Positions 18,048-29,954 of a stretch of 46,125 bases of DNA are shown here, piece after piece (position 1 is the first letter of the stretch; each line of letters starts with the position of its first letter). Position numbers and translations under genes: made by a program. The stretch spans positions 1-46,125 of the forward strand of contig JADDMT010000183.1 in the NCBI GenBank assembly GCA_021401465.1, read 5' to 3'. The notes under the pieces were generated by a model. It made no database searches. It saw only the letters and a list, made by a program, of their open reading frames with translations, and was not told the origin of the DNA. This DNA comes from Teratosphaeria epicoccoides (lineage: Eukaryota > Ascomycota > Dothideomycetes > Mycosphaerellales > Teratosphaeriaceae).

Positions 18048-20674
18048 TCACGCCTGCGCCTTGAAAGCCGTCGCCTCCGGCCATCTCTCGCTCGCCGCTT
18101 TTGCGTACGCCTTATTCGCCTCCGTGCTCGCCTGAATCTCCTCGAGCACTTCTAGGCCATCCTCCGCCTGCTTCAGTGTGGTACTCTCTAGGTTCAGAGT
18201 CTCCAAAAGGTTCTCCAGTCCCTTCTCCTTGGTGTCCTCGGCGCCAGGCTTCAGCACATGTCTGAAGCGCACCACACTTTGGACATGTGGGGCCGACTGC
18301 TTGTGGTTCTGCAGGTATTCGTCGTTGCACTGCTCCAGGGATTCGCTCTTGTCCTGGCGAGCGAGGTAGGTCTCATCGATGACTTTCATCACCTGCTCAG
18401 GTAATGGCTGTTTGATGTTGTTGAGCGCAAGCCTGAATCGGCCGCCCTGCTCGTGGGCTTTGGGATGTTCCCGGTCAAGGCTGTTGGTCGCTAGGAGGCA
18501 TTTGAGCGCTGGGAGAAACTGGCCTATACAATTGTCAGCATCTGAAAGGCTCGGCGAATAATATTAGCCGATGTACCTCTTCGTATGTACACCTCAAACC
18601 CAGCAACCTGAGCGCCGATATTCTTCGGACTGAGTTCAAGCAATGGCTGCACAAACTTTAGAGCCTCCTCAAGCGGCTTTTCAGCAGCAGTCCTGAATGC
18701 CTCCAGGCCTTGGGGATCTTGATCCTCTTTCTTTGTCTCACCAGCCTCGTCTTTGGTCGGCTGTGACTTCTTCGCCGCAGCAGCCTTTCGCTCTGCCTCA
18801 GCCTTCTCAGCTTCCTTCTTCGCCTTCTTGGCAGCCTTCTTCTTGTCTGCCGCGCTCTCACCATTCGCTCTACTCACCTGGCCGCTCTTCGTGTTGTCGG
18901 GCTTGTCGTGCAGCATGAGGTAGATCTTGATGGCTGAAAGTGCGGCTCGTGTGAAAAACGGATGATCCCGTAATCGGTCTTCCCACCGCACCATGTCAAC
19001 ATATGCGCGTACCATACCTTTTCGCAAGCTGAAGGTGTGGAAATCAAGTTGATCATCATACCATGTCTCGAAGATGTCATGGACAGCCTTGAATCGCTTC
19101 AACGCCAGTGCTAGGTTACCCTGCCTCAGATACGACTCGCCGTCTTCTGTGATGTACCACACGCATTGCATGTCAAGAAGGTCGCCCAATGGTCCACCGA
19201 CGGCCTCCTTGCGCGTGAAAAGGCCCATCGTATTAATCGCATCTTGATTCTGGTTATTGCGAAGCTGGTATTTGGCACATTTGGTGTTGATGTATCGGTC
19301 TTTCAAGTCCATTTCCCGCGATACATTCATGGCTTCTGAAGCTTTGTCTATCGCGCCCTGGTTCTTCAATATCCGTGATCGGGTCATGTTGTATGTGTAG
19401 TCAGTCTTTGACTGGTTGAGTGAGATGGCTTTTTCGCTGTAATGTTGTGCCTTGGCAAGATCCCGCGACAATGGGTAGTTGTAATGCAGGGCAAGGAAGT
19501 AGTTCACACTCAGTTGCCATGTCAGTACCGGATCAGCTTTTGGCTTGTGCGAGCCGTCAGTGCTGCCATTCGCCTGCTCGGCGCCGCCATTAGCTTGTGG
19601 CTCCTCCTTCGCGTAGCCCTCCACTAGCTCTTGGATGGTCTTCCTCTTCTCCGGATCCGAATACAGCTGCTTGACGTTGGCGAAGGTACTTGGCACACCC
19701 TTCGTGAACATGCGTCGCAAATATTTATCTGCATGCCGCCTGAATGCATCTCCAGACTTGAAATCCAAGGGTATTCGTCTTGCGGAATCAATGCGCTCGC
19801 TTTGTGACGCCCACTCATGATACATCTGGCCTAGCCGTTCCTGATCTTCCTGCTTCGTCCTGTCCAAGCCCAGTGCCTGTTCCAGCCCGCTGTAGTAGTC
19901 TCTCCGCTCTGGGTTGCGCTTGAGCAGATCCCTGTATGCTTTTTCGGCCTCTTGTTTTCGACCGAGCTTCAGGAAGTACTGTGCCCGCAACTCCATGTAC
20001 GATGTATGGTCCAGTACTGTCTTCTTCACGCTTTCGAGGTGCTCCAATGCCCGCTGGTAGTCGCCCTGTTCTGCGATGACTGTGTTCTTGTACAGCACAG
20101 CCTCCGCATGCTCGATATCTGACTTGGGAGGCGGCTGTTTGAGCGTCTCTTCGTACGTTCGCAGAATATTCTCCGCGCCCGTCAAATCACCGTCCAAGTG
20201 CATTCCTACCGCCAACGCCGTCCAGTTCTGTCTCAAGCCTGGCCGGGTCTGCACCATGATTCTTCTGCTGTCGACATAGCCCTTATAATCACGCATGTGC
20301 ACCTGCAACAATGCCAGATCCCGCAATGTCTGCGTGGCACCCGGCTCCAGCCTCAGCGCAAATCGATATGCCTTTATGGCCTCCTCGTAGTTCTTTTGCT
20401 GCCGGTACAGCAGCCCGTACACGTGCCAACAGACATGCGACTTCATGGCATTTTTCAGCGCCAATCTACACAGCTCGAATGCCTCTTCAGTGTTGCCTTG
20501 ACTGCTCAGAATGAGCGCCTTCATCGCTTGGGTGTCGCCATGGTTCGGGACTTTGCGCAGGATCTGTTCGGCGGCTTTGATACCCTTCTTATACTGCTTG
20601 GTCTCGTAGTTTTGAACCAGGTGCTTGAAGAGCGTCTGCTCCTTCGAGGGCAGCACCTGGTTGTTCTGCGTCAT
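18048..20674 (-). CDS. NAA15: NatA N-terminal acetyltransferase auxiliary subunit (Naa15/Nat1)
   Basis: Model: complement(18048..18523, 18577..20674), 857 aa. The 53-nt intron (18524-18576) runs GTACAT...TATAG with a CTGAC branch site and joins VYIRRG|QFLPALKCLL. The ATG at 20672-20674 starts MTQNNQVLPSKEQ. The frame continues upstream to 20839, but that part is not protein-like. The product is an array of TPR helices, for example KKGIKAAEQILRKVPNHGDT and NYEEAIKAYRFALRLEPG. This array is the ribosome-bound scaffold that holds the Naa10 catalytic subunit and acetylates nascent N-termini after Met removal. A Lys/Ala/Glu-rich charged segment at about residues 610-650 is usual for the family. 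The length matches fungal Nat1 (about 850 aa). Confidence 0.95.
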
Positions 20675-23138
20675 CTTGCGCTGCTTCGCCGGGTTCTCAG
20701 ATCGTATTGACCTAGATAGCCAAATCGGCCCGAGGGTCCGGTATGTCCAGGAACCCGGCTTGAAAGTGTAGCCCCAGCAGCGACAGACGAGAGAAGCGAA
20801 TGGCGGATAGAAAGACGTTGATGTTACTAAATAAATCACACCACATCAGCTTGGGGGAAACAAGCTTTGGAGTGGGGCTCCTTATGTCTGCCAAGCCGAC
20901 GAGTCTTCACGCAACTCTCTTTTCTAGTGTCCACATCAGCGAATACTGGAACGAACGGGGCTGTGATCATTGTCAGAACTGGTTGAAAGGTAAAACAATA
21001 CTCAAGCACGCATACGCTGTTCTAGACTCTGTATGGTTGAAGACTGATCAGAATGCTGCTCGGTGATCGAATGGAACATGCTCGCATCAGCATAGTCTCT
21101 CAACGAACTAGCAGATTCGGCAGCATGAAACAGATCAAGGACTCTCATGCTCAAGCCGTCATCTGGACCCGGCGCGCGGCTGTCAGCAGAGGCCAAGCTC
21201 GGCTTCATGAACCGCGGACACATGCAAACTGGGGCCTGAAGCGTTTCCTGGGACGCAGTGTTCGCAAGAAACCAATAGACCACTCTATTGTGGCAAGCAG
21301 AACTGCGATTGTGGACGAGTTCTGATGGAGTCGCTTTGCAGAAGCTGGGTCGGAAACCCATAGACCCTTACGACTACCAGCATCATCATATGGACCAAGC
21401 TGAGTAGACGTCGTTGGAGCCTTCCATTTGCAAAGCTCTCCATCATTGGCTATGCTAGAACGTCGCGGCGCCTGACTTCATTTACAGCATGACGGCTGAG
21501 TAGCTGATGAGGCTGGACCTCCCTTTCTGCCAGGTCCTGGGGTCGGCTCTGCGAGGCTCTCCAGGCTGCATACGTTCACCGGATTCACTTGCGCACAGGC
21601 CGACCACTGTCCAGGCTGTCCGACGCGAAAACGTAGAGGTCAAATGCAAAGCAATAACTAGCTTCGTGGTCGTAGTCCTCGTACTGCTACGAAACACTGC
21701 GCGTTTTAGGGGTTGGATTTCCCTCATTGAAGCGCGATCAAGCAGATGTGCTGGTCGTAGAATTTGACGCGCAAGAATCATGCTTCCATGTTCTTCGGTG
21801 GAAAGAATTCGAGGTCGGGCTCATGCTTACGACATTCTGCAAGAATGCACTGCCAGACTGTGAACAAGCCAAGGGCAAAGACGGACCTGCTCGAAGAAAG
21901 GCTGGGTGCACTTGGCGCCACTGGTAAGCGAACAGACGTAGTCTATTGCAAAACTTGACATCAAGCATTAGTATTCAGTTGGCCGACGATGAGGACGTAT
22001 GGAAGTACTGGTCTAAATTTTCGGCCCCTGATCAAGGCAGGGAGCTCTGAACTAGCCTTGCGGGTACATATATAAGGAGTGGACTGGTCTGCGCCAGCGG
22101 CCCGGCAAGTCGAGGTTCTGGCTTGTTCGAGGTCAACATATGGTACCACGCTGATCCAGATGACCATATGCAATGTATTCTGACGGTGATGTGGTGGTCA
22201 CAGCCGTGTGTTCGCTGCGAGGGTTCGTGGATGGAGAAAAATGGTCTACATCGTAAGGCACGTGCAGACATGGGTGGTCAATGGCAGCTGGCCTTTGCTG
22301 TCCTGGCAGCAACTGCCCAGGCGCAGAAGCTGGATGGTCTTCACCAGCAGTGATGCAGAAAAGTGGCAGCTTGGCTTCGCTTGCTGATGGAGCTCCGGAT
22401 TTGGGGGCTGGCCCTTATGTCTCCAGAAGTCGGTTCGCGTTTGCCCCTGAGTACCCTTTCTGCCTTCGAGCACTACTTCACCTATAGAATACATACCCCT
22501 GCCAACAACTGGACTCTTGGGTGTCGATCATCTCATTGCGGCAGGTGCGATTGGGATGGTGCGAAGGGCATGTGATCGAAAGCATGACCGATACTGTGGT
22601 GAGAACTCCCATCCCTTCACCAGTGTATGTCTAACATTTTAAGGAAGACTCGCATGGTCTATGAGGCATGTCTGCATTGTGCGGGTGTTGTCGAGGTCGC
22701 AATGGCTGGACGAGGCGGCCCTGGTTGAACGAGATCGCGGCTGGACCGTGCGCGAGTGCTTCACTGTGCACACTCGAACTGAGTGAGGAAGGCGCGACGG
22801 CGAGTCAAACGTCACTTCACTTCCAAGTGCGTCGATATCTTATCGGTCTCGTGGCCATCGGATAATCGGCCCACTTGGATCTTGACCTTCGCCGACGTTC
22901 AATTCACCTTGACGCCTCCACTTCCAGCATGCATTGAACTCCACCACGCCAGCATCTTGACCTTCCACAAACAGCACGCTCACCGTCTTTACCGACAGCA
23001 GCTTCTTTACAAAACATCAACACATTGACTGCCGACAGTCCATCACTTACCAGCGCTTTATTCGCCAACATCATTGGCCGCCGCACTGGCCTATCCACAC
23101 ATTAAAGGTAATTATTTGCTTGCGTTGTGCTGCACATA
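20675..23138. other. Large intergenic interval
   Basis: About 2.5 kb between the divergent NAA15 gene and the plus-strand gene at 23139. Only short frames are present. One at 22270-22353 begins with a secretion-signal-like stretch (QLAFAVLAATAQAQ) but stops after 28 codons, and no convincing joining exon was found. No tRNA or repeat family was seen. Confidence 0.45.
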
Positions 23139-25040
23139 ATGTCTTCGTTGTGGGGCACGGCGATGATTTTGATCGCCGGGACGGAGTTGGCGGCGCGGGA
23201 TGAGGCAGTGAGAGATACAGTTGAGCACAGAATCTTTCAGGAGGTGCTCAGCGCGGCGCAGGAGAGGCAGCGACAGTACGCAGCAGAGCGTGACACGGTT
23301 GATGCGCTGCACGCGAAGCGAGTCATTCGATTTTCAAATGGGGAGGCCATCACACCTCTCTCTGCTCACAGCCCACAGGACGGTGACGAGGAATCGCAGC
23401 CCAAGGCATTCAAGCCCAGTAGCTCCAGCGGGAGCTCGATCGCAGATTTGTCCGACTTCTCGATGATCGAAGCTCCTGACGCCGACGTCAATGGCGATGC
23501 GCAATCTTCATCAGCGCGCTCAGAGGTCGTGTCACTCGCCTCGAATTCTTCGCGTCCCAACAGCCCGCGCTTCAGTTTGGATGGTTTCGTTGACGCAGCT
23601 CTGTATTCGCCTGATCGCATCAAGATCAAGCGCCGATCCTACAGTCTGCCAGATTTGCCAGAGGACAGTACCGACTGGGGCTCTCTTGAGCGACCCAAGC
23701 CCCTGCCCATCATCCCGGCCGGCGTGATCTGGCCCAACAACTGTCAATCAGAGACCTTCGGGCCAGACTCCGAGCATGTGCGCGGCGTCAGACGCTTTGA
23801 GTCTGACAGCAAAATCGAGCTCGAAGAAATCAAAGAGCGTCTGCTCGAGGAGGCTAAGAGGCCGGCCATATGGTCGACTTTTATGGCCGACGGTGGGTTG
23901 GGCCCCCGTCACCCACTGGAGACGATGTATTATCTACGTCTTCATCAGGTGACGCAGGAGAAGCTCATCAGCCGAGAGCTGTCGCTAGAGGAAGCAGAGT
24001 CCTTCTTCGCCAAGCTCTGGCGCGAGCTTCAGAAGGACGTCCTAAACACGATCGCTAGCACCAAGGCCAAGCTTGAGGCGGCGAAGTACTCAAGAACTAT
24101 CACCCGCGACGGCTGTGTAATTACGAAAGGCTTTGGTCCCGCTCCTGCTCCCACGCCACGCGAATTGAGGGCTGCGACGATGAGTTGGGCGAACAAGGAG
24201 CTTGCCCAAGCAATCGCCGATGGCGCACTCCTGTCACCAACTAAGCGTCCGCGTCGTGTGACATTCGATGCCAGCACCATTGACCCACCAGAAGGAAGTA
24301 AGCTTGAGGCAGCAAGGCCGCTAAGGCGATCCTTGAGCGACCTGACCCACGTCGAGAAGGCCGCTATCGCTGCTCGTAACCAAGCACTGGATGCAGAGGA
24401 TGCTGTTGACTCTGACGACGACTACAATTCTGAGACCAGCGATATGAGCTACGACACCGAGAGCGACTGTTCGGGCTATGACATTTCGCCGATGCGTCGC
24501 ATGCCGTCTAGAGAGCTCCCGCCACCGGCCAAGACCATTCTGAAGATCAGCCCTCGCACAGCTGGCGCAGACTCGTCGTATGAGCACAAGTACGATGCTA
24601 ACAAGCCAATGCTGGCACCAGCTGCACGTTTTGTGGCGAGACCCACCCTGGAGATGAGCAAGTCGTTCTCTGCCCAGCTCGAAGCAGAAGAGACATTCGC
24701 GGAACTTGAACAAGCTGGGATATTGAAACCAGTGGGGGAGAATGACTTCGTCATCACTACCGCGGAGTACGACAGCACGTCCGATGATCTGCCCGAACCA
24801 ACGCTCGCATCTGGTGCCATCATGGACGGCAATGACAGCCCACCAGGTGCCCCGATCGTTGATCAGGACCCGTTCATTACGCATGCTCCAGCTCTTGCTG
24901 CTGGCAACGAGAAGCATATCAACAGCGACTCTGGTGTTGCGATGCCCGACGACGAGAAGACTCCAGCATCGCACATCCATACTCGCGTGATAAGATTCAC
25001 TGATGAGGAGGTCGTCAGCAGCTTGAAGCACACCGTCTAG
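23139..25040 (+). CDS. Unknown Ser-rich protein with three RVxF-like motifs
   Basis: Single exon, 633 aa from the ATG at 23139. The frame opens at a GTG at 23127, so this is the first ATG. I do not recognise a named family. The order is: N-terminal helical segment (about 15-60), RVIRF at 61-65, Ser/Asp-rich linker, an RRSYSLPDLPED site at about 166, a conserved-looking helical core at about 220-330, RVTF at 373-376, RRSLSDL at about 396, an acidic run at about 425-450, and RVIRF at 616-620. The RVxF form is the docking motif for protein phosphatase 1, and RRxS fits PKA-type phosphorylation. A PP1-binding regulatory role is inference only. The frame stays open with uniform codon use, so I am confident that it is coding. 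Confidence 0.8.
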   Translation: MSSLWGTAMILIAGTELAARDEAVRDTVEHRIFQEVLSAAQERQRQYAAERDTVDALHAKRVIRFSNGEAITPLSAHSPQDGDEESQPKAFKPSSSSGSSIADLSDFSMIEAPDADVNGDAQSSSARSEVVSLASNSSRPNSPRFSLDGFVDAALYSPDRIKIKRRSYSLPDLPEDSTDWGSLERPKPLPIIPAGVIWPNNCQSETFGPDSEHVRGVRRFESDSKIELEEIKERLLEEAKRPAIWSTFMADGGLGPRHPLETMYYLRLHQVTQEKLISRELSLEEAESFFAKLWRELQKDVLNTIASTKAKLEAAKYSRTITRDGCVITKGFGPAPAPTPRELRAATMSWANKELAQAIADGALLSPTKRPRRVTFDASTIDPPEGSKLEAARPLRRSLSDLTHVEKAAIAARNQALDAEDAVDSDDDYNSETSDMSYDTESDCSGYDISPMRRMPSRELPPPAKTILKISPRTAGADSSYEHKYDANKPMLAPAARFVARPTLEMSKSFSAQLEAEETFAELEQAGILKPVGENDFVITTAEYDSTSDDLPEPTLASGAIMDGNDSPPGAPIVDQDPFITHAPALAAGNEKHINSDSGVAMPDDEKTPASHIHTRVIRFTDEEVVSSLKHTV

Positions 25041-25807
25041 GACGATGGTGGGAGCCGAAAGACAGAGTGGATAGCGGTGAAGGCATGTGGTTGAGGAGTG
25101 CAAGAGGAAGGACAGCCTGGGTGGAAGAGGCTGTGCTGGTGACAGGCATGGAAAGCGGACGAGTCAGACGATCATTGTGACGCTAAAAACAGCGCCGGCC
25201 GCGCACTATGGCATCGGAGCTCTATTTTGAGCGCGAAGGGACTGGGTGCGCGGCTGCGCGACATGATGCATACGAAGCATGAACAACGACTGCAACAGCT
25301 ACTGCATCGCAAGGTGACCAGAATCTGCGACGATGCACACGACTTGAAGTATAATTAACGACTACGACAGCGAGTGCGTTCAGCACATATCGACAAAGCT
25401 CATCACTTGCTGATCACGAGAGCCACGATGCTTGCTGCAATCGAGGATGATTTAATGGGCGGACGACGGTGGTCGGGGCGCGAAAGGCAGCAAGCAAACA
25501 CGCACCAGCGCAGCATACGATACCCAACGAATGTATACTTAGCAGGGTGTGCTTCATATGTAACAATAAGAATCTTGGCAATGATTAGATTTGGTCCAGA
25601 GCGTCTTTCTAAGTAAGATGACATGGCTCATTGAGCAGAAATATGTCCAAGTACTGAGCGCTGTCCTTGAATCGCGGACGCCAACATTCCCTCCCCCCAG
25701 CCCTGAATCTCGCTCCTGTCATATCAAGAAGAGCACCCCACCAAGAACCTACAGCCTCGCCACCCACCCACCCCTCCCGTGCCCAATCGCGGCCGCTCCC
25801 CAATCCC
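25041..25807. other. Intergenic between convergent genes
   Basis: About 770 bp between the ends of two convergent genes. It should hold both 3' untranslated regions. No coding content was recognised. Confidence 0.5.
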
Positions 25808-27252
25808 TCAAACCACCTTCCTATACTCCAAAATCCCGACCTTCCGCACCCGACTCGTACTCCGATCCCTCTTCCGATACCACGCAAACTTCCTGTCCCC
25901 CGCCGCCGGCGCCTCGAGCAACAGCTTTCCCCCCCTTAGCTTCCGCGTATGCTCAAACAGCACCTCCGTCTCATACTTGTCCATCTCCCGCAAAATGATA
26001 ATGTAGTCCGCATCGTTCTGCAGCCAGAAAAAGTTAGCCACAAAAACACAAGAACAATCTCAGAAAAAAAAAAGAAAACAAAAATCAGCGAGTGTCACTA
26101 CAAAAAGGGACGACGTACCCGGTCGTACTCGTACGGGATCTCGTAGTACCTCAGCGTCTGCTCGGAGAGGTAGTCGCGATGCACTTTGGCGTACACCGGG
26201 GCGCGGTTGAGGGAGACGAGGGCGCGGGGCGGGGAGCGTCCGCGGGGAGCTGGCAGCGGGTCCTTGCACCTCTCCTCGTCGACCATGACGTCGATGCGCG
26301 ACTCGGGAAATCCCATTTTCCTGAAGCGGTCCCTCAAAGCGTTGTCCAGCTTCTCCTTCTCGGCCTTCTCCTTCGCCTTGTCCTCCTCCGCCTTTTCTTT
26401 CTGCTCTCGCAGGAACGCCTGGTATTCGCGTTCCTTGCGCTCTTGAGCCTCCCTCTTCTCGCGCTCGGCTTTCTCGAGGATCCGCCTCTCCTCCTCCTTC
26501 GCCTCGGCCTTCTCGCGCTCGATATCCGCCAACATCTTCGCTCGGTCGGCTTTCGCCTTCTCAGCCTCGTCTCGCTTCTTCTTCTCATAGTCGGCCACGG
26601 CCCTATTCTGCGCTTCCTCGGCATCGCGCGCGGCTTGCTTGGCTTTCTGCTCCGCCTTGATTCTTTCCAACTCCGCTTGCCTTTCCCACGATTTGCGTCG
26701 TTTCTCCTCCTCGAGCTCCCGCTCACGCTGCTCGAGCCTCCACTCCGCAAAATCCGGGGAGCCGTCCGTCCTGCCTCGCGATCTCGAGCGCAGTCTATCT
26801 TGGAGTCGCAGTTCAGCCATCTGCTCGAGAAAAAGCTCATCACCAAGCCGGCTTCTCGAGCGACTGTGACTCTGTCGATGAGGCGACGGAGAGGGGACCG
26901 ACACTGGCACCTGCACTGGATATGGCACACCCACAGGCTGTGGGTACGCACCAGCAGGATAGGGCATGGCGACCGGCGGCGGCGGCGGCACTGCTGGAGG
27001 TGGCGGACTGGGGCGGAATGGAGATTCGTTGCGCAGGTGTGCATCTGCCATTTGATCCATGTAGATGTTGTTGATCACCGGCTGAGGCGATGCGCCATGT
27101 GATCTCGACCGGTAGAGCCCGCTGGTGTTGCCTGGGTTGAGATATTGCGAACTGCGACTGTTGCCTCCATACTGTGCCCTCGGGCTTCGTCCTCGTCTGT
27201 TGCGGTGATCATAGCCGTCGTCGTCGTCGCCATAGTAACCTGAGTACTGCAT
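25808..27252 (-). CDS. Unknown fungal protein with Pro-rich head and long charged coiled coil
   Basis: Model: complement(25808..26017, 26119..27252), 447 aa. The 101-nt intron (26018-26118) runs GTACGT...GCTGCAG with a CTAAC branch site and a long T-rich stretch. It joins YEIPYEYDR|NDADYIIIL in phase 0. The first 150 residues are Gly/Tyr/Arg-rich, with RS dipeptides and a run of Pro. About residues 165-320 form a very charged Glu/Lys/Arg/Ala helix, likely coiled coil. A short UBA-like piece (RFRKMGFPESRIDVM) follows. The C-terminal block has the YIII...FEHTRKLR pattern that I recall from fungal proteins of unknown function. An A-rich leader (T-run 27273-27298 on the plus strand) lies just upstream of the ATG. 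Function unknown. Confidence 0.8.
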
Positions 27253-28392
27253 CTTGTGCTTTGGTTTTGTGGTTTTTTTTATTTTTTATTTTTTTTTTAA
27301 AATGAGCAAACCAGGCCCAAACAATTTATCTGCCCTGTGTAAGTCTCAGTCACACAGGCACCGAGTCCTTCCTCGCACCAAATGCTGTGGCCTGATCAGT
27401 TGCGCAGGCACAGATACGCCAGCCCCGTACGCCTTGCGGGCCTGAAAACGCCGGCCTTGGGAGATTTCAAGGTCTTCTATAGTGGTTGTGACAGTAAGTC
27501 AGGGAGGAAGATGGGAGCAGAGAGAGGGAAAGTGGACAATCCGCTCCCTCACCACTAGCCCACAATAAGAGCCCGCGCCGGCAACGAGGACGGGCGCCTG
27601 TGACTGTTCAGCTGCGGTGGAGTCTCCAGCCAACTGTTGGTACCTGGGCTAGTCGTTTGGGGGCTGAAGGAGAGAAAAAGCTGCAGTGGAGGGATCCTTC
27701 GTGCGTCAGGCCACCCACGCCACCTTATCATACCATCTCGCCTCTCCCGGACACACATGATCATGATTGTGTACATGAATGTATGTACCTGTCTTGTCTG
27801 GCTGACAGCTTTGTCCTGCGCGCTCAGTCTCTGGCGCACCGGCAAAAGCCCTACACCAGCAGGCGCTACCTGAGACAATAATCATAATGCGGCGCTGCAA
27901 ACACGCAGACGCCAGACGCACCGAACATCAAATGTTTGCTGCCGTCGCTCTGTGCGGCGGGCCGTGGCTGCATGATGGGGCTGAACTATAGCTCGCGAGA
28001 TCTAGCAGTAGTGTAGTAGTGACGGGACTGGGAGGGATTCATTTCTTTCCTAGAATAGACGCCGAGATGAAACAGGCAATTCACATGCGCAACAAATAAC
28101 AATCCGTGCATCGCGCTGGTATGTAGTGTATATACTATCTTTGTCTCACTCGGCAGCGTGAAGGCTTGCATAATGGAGAAAGACATGGTGGATTGCTGAC
28201 GACCCCACACAATCTCTCTCGCGAGCATGTCCCCGAGATCAGGTGCAGACGCCGTCACTGCATCTCAGCCGCACGCCAGCGGTGTGTGCATGGGGACTGC
28301 AGCCGAGCTTGAAGCATGGCTCTACAATTTTTCGTGCCGCTGCTCGACCCCGGAATGCCTGCTAAAGCTGCATGCTCGACGCAAAGTACAGC
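27253..28392. other. Intergenic, promoter of the coiled-coil gene and 3' side of VMA5
   Basis: About 1.1 kb. The T-rich run at 27273-27298 lies 21-46 bp upstream of the coiled-coil gene's ATG. I see no coding frame with recognisable content. Confidence 0.5.
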
Positions 28393-29628
28393 TCACGATG
28401 CCAACTCGAATTCGTAGAATACAAAGGGCTCATAGCCCTGTTCACCCAAACCAACACCTGCAAGCTCCTGAGCATCCTCCTTGACCGTCCGTCCTTTCTT
28501 GTCCTTTCCCATCGCGTTCCCGCCGAGATCTGCGAAGCGGGCCTCGAGTCCCGCCTTGGCCTTTTTCGCTCGTTTCGCGTCGGTCTATACATATCGATCA
28601 GCGGACGGGCCGAGGCTTTTGATGACATCAACAGCGCAACTGACCTTCACAATACCACACACATACGCCAACGGCAGCCCATACCTCAGCACAGTCTCCA
28701 CAAAGACCCTCAAAGCCAGCACATGTACCCAAGACATTACCGCATCACTGTAGCCCGTCCTGCCCAACCGTAGCGCCTCACCCCATAGTCTCCTCTCCTC
28801 CTTCTCCAGCTTCCTCTGCTCCTGCTCCTCCGCTTCCCGTCCACCCTCGTGAAACTTGATCTCCCTCGGCGTCCACCTGTGCTCTCTCGCCTTATGTGTG
28901 AACTCCGCCGCATGCTTCTTGAACACCGTTACTGCCCACAGCTCGAATTCGTCATCTCTTGCCAACAACTCGCCAGATCTCGGCACCACGAAAGGCGCCA
29001 AGGTCTCGTAGCTCTTGAGGAACTCCTTAATGCCTTGCTTAGGTACAGCGACAAGGATCTGCTGCAAGTATTCCGAGTCCTCCGGCTTGAGTATCTTGTC
29101 TGGATTGACTATCGCTGTGAGAGATTTCTGCGACAAGTTGCCCGTCGCGCTCCGTTGCATTTGTGCCAGACTGGTCTTTGCTTGGTTATACTGGTTGAAT
29201 TTGGCCTTGACGTCGTTGTCCACCGCTGCAATCTCCTTCTGGAGTGTGTCCGCGAGCTCGGCGATGGGTTTATCTGCCCGGTATTTGACCTTGTTCCATT
29301 GGAAGTTCTGGAGATAGTTCTCGACGGGCTTGTCGTTCACCGTCTTCTGTTCTTGTAGCTTCTCTTCGTCTCCTTCCAGCAGTCCTCTCAGAGAATCTGC
29401 GACCTTGTCCACCACGCCTCTGCATCCCGCTTCGAGCTTGGCCAGGTCATCCGCTTGCTGGACCAGCGCGTCTAGAGTGCCGACTTTGAAATCTGGTATC
29501 TTGAAGCGGTTGGTGACGCCATTGTCCGTCTGTACTGCGGATCGCAGAGCCGTGAGAGCTTCGTCTGAGTCGGCTGAAGGTGAGACCGAGTTCGGAAGAG
29601 AGACCAGGAAATACGTCTGAGGCGGCAT
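28393..29628 (-). CDS. VMA5: V-type proton ATPase subunit C
   Basis: Model: complement(28393..28584, 28645..29628), 391 aa, almost exactly the length of yeast Vma5. The 60-nt intron (28585-28644) runs GTCAGT...TATAG, phase 0, and joins VCGIVK|TDAKRAKKAK. The start ATG (29626-29628) gives MPPQTYFLVSLP, typical of the family. Conserved blocks include FKIPDFKVGTLDAL, FQWNKVKYR, DNDVKAKFNQYN and the C-terminal DLGG and FVFYEFEL. The subunit belongs to the soluble V1 sector and bridges the catalytic head and the stator. It controls reversible V1-V0 assembly at the vacuole. The upstream gene GCV1 is divergent, with only 326 bp between the starts. Confidence 0.95.
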
Positions 29629-29954
29629 AGTAGCGACGGTGAGTGCGCGACGGGGTGGGGAGGGGAGGGGGGGCTTTGATTGTGTCTGATCACGGTGTCT
29701 GTTTCATGGCTGGCCTGAGGTGCATTTGCTTGGCTTCGCTGGAGCGTGAAGCGTCATGCAGCGTCCGAGCTCCAAATCAGCATGCATGCACCGTGTGGGG
29801 CGGCTGGCATTGGGAACACGGCGACCGACGCAACTTCCATCCTGGCCGCATTACCCGACGACATGGAACATGGGTAGATAGTCCAGATAAAGCAGACACT
29901 GTCCTGTCCGCATGGGTAGAAAAGCTGGCATCCCACTCTCCATCACTTGCAACG
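29629..29954. promoter_or_regulatory. Divergent intergenic region between VMA5 and GCV1
   Basis: 326 bp separate the two start codons, so both promoters must lie here. The GCV1 frame is open through much of it, but no conserved protein is encoded. No specific binding site is claimed. Confidence 0.5.

Noticed and set aside
20675..20839. 55-codon upstream extension of the NAA15 frame
   Set aside because: The family protein starts MTQNNQVLPSKEQ. The extension is hydrophobic and unlike Nat1.
22270..22353. Signal-peptide-like short frame
   Set aside because: It stops after 28 codons, and no joining exon with good splice signals was found.
24321..25103. 260-codon minus-strand frame opposite the RVxF protein gene
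   Set aside because: Antisense shadow. The plus frame is longer, has uniform codon use and repeated motifs.
26092..27102. Long plus-strand open frame opposite the coiled-coil gene
   Set aside because: It is a Leu/Arg-rich antisense shadow of the repetitive Glu/Lys codons and has no domain.
29643..29954. Upstream extension of the GCV1 frame, including an ATG near 29707
   Set aside because: The ATG at 29955 gives a classic mitochondrial leader. The extension overlaps the short VMA5/GCV1 promoter region.
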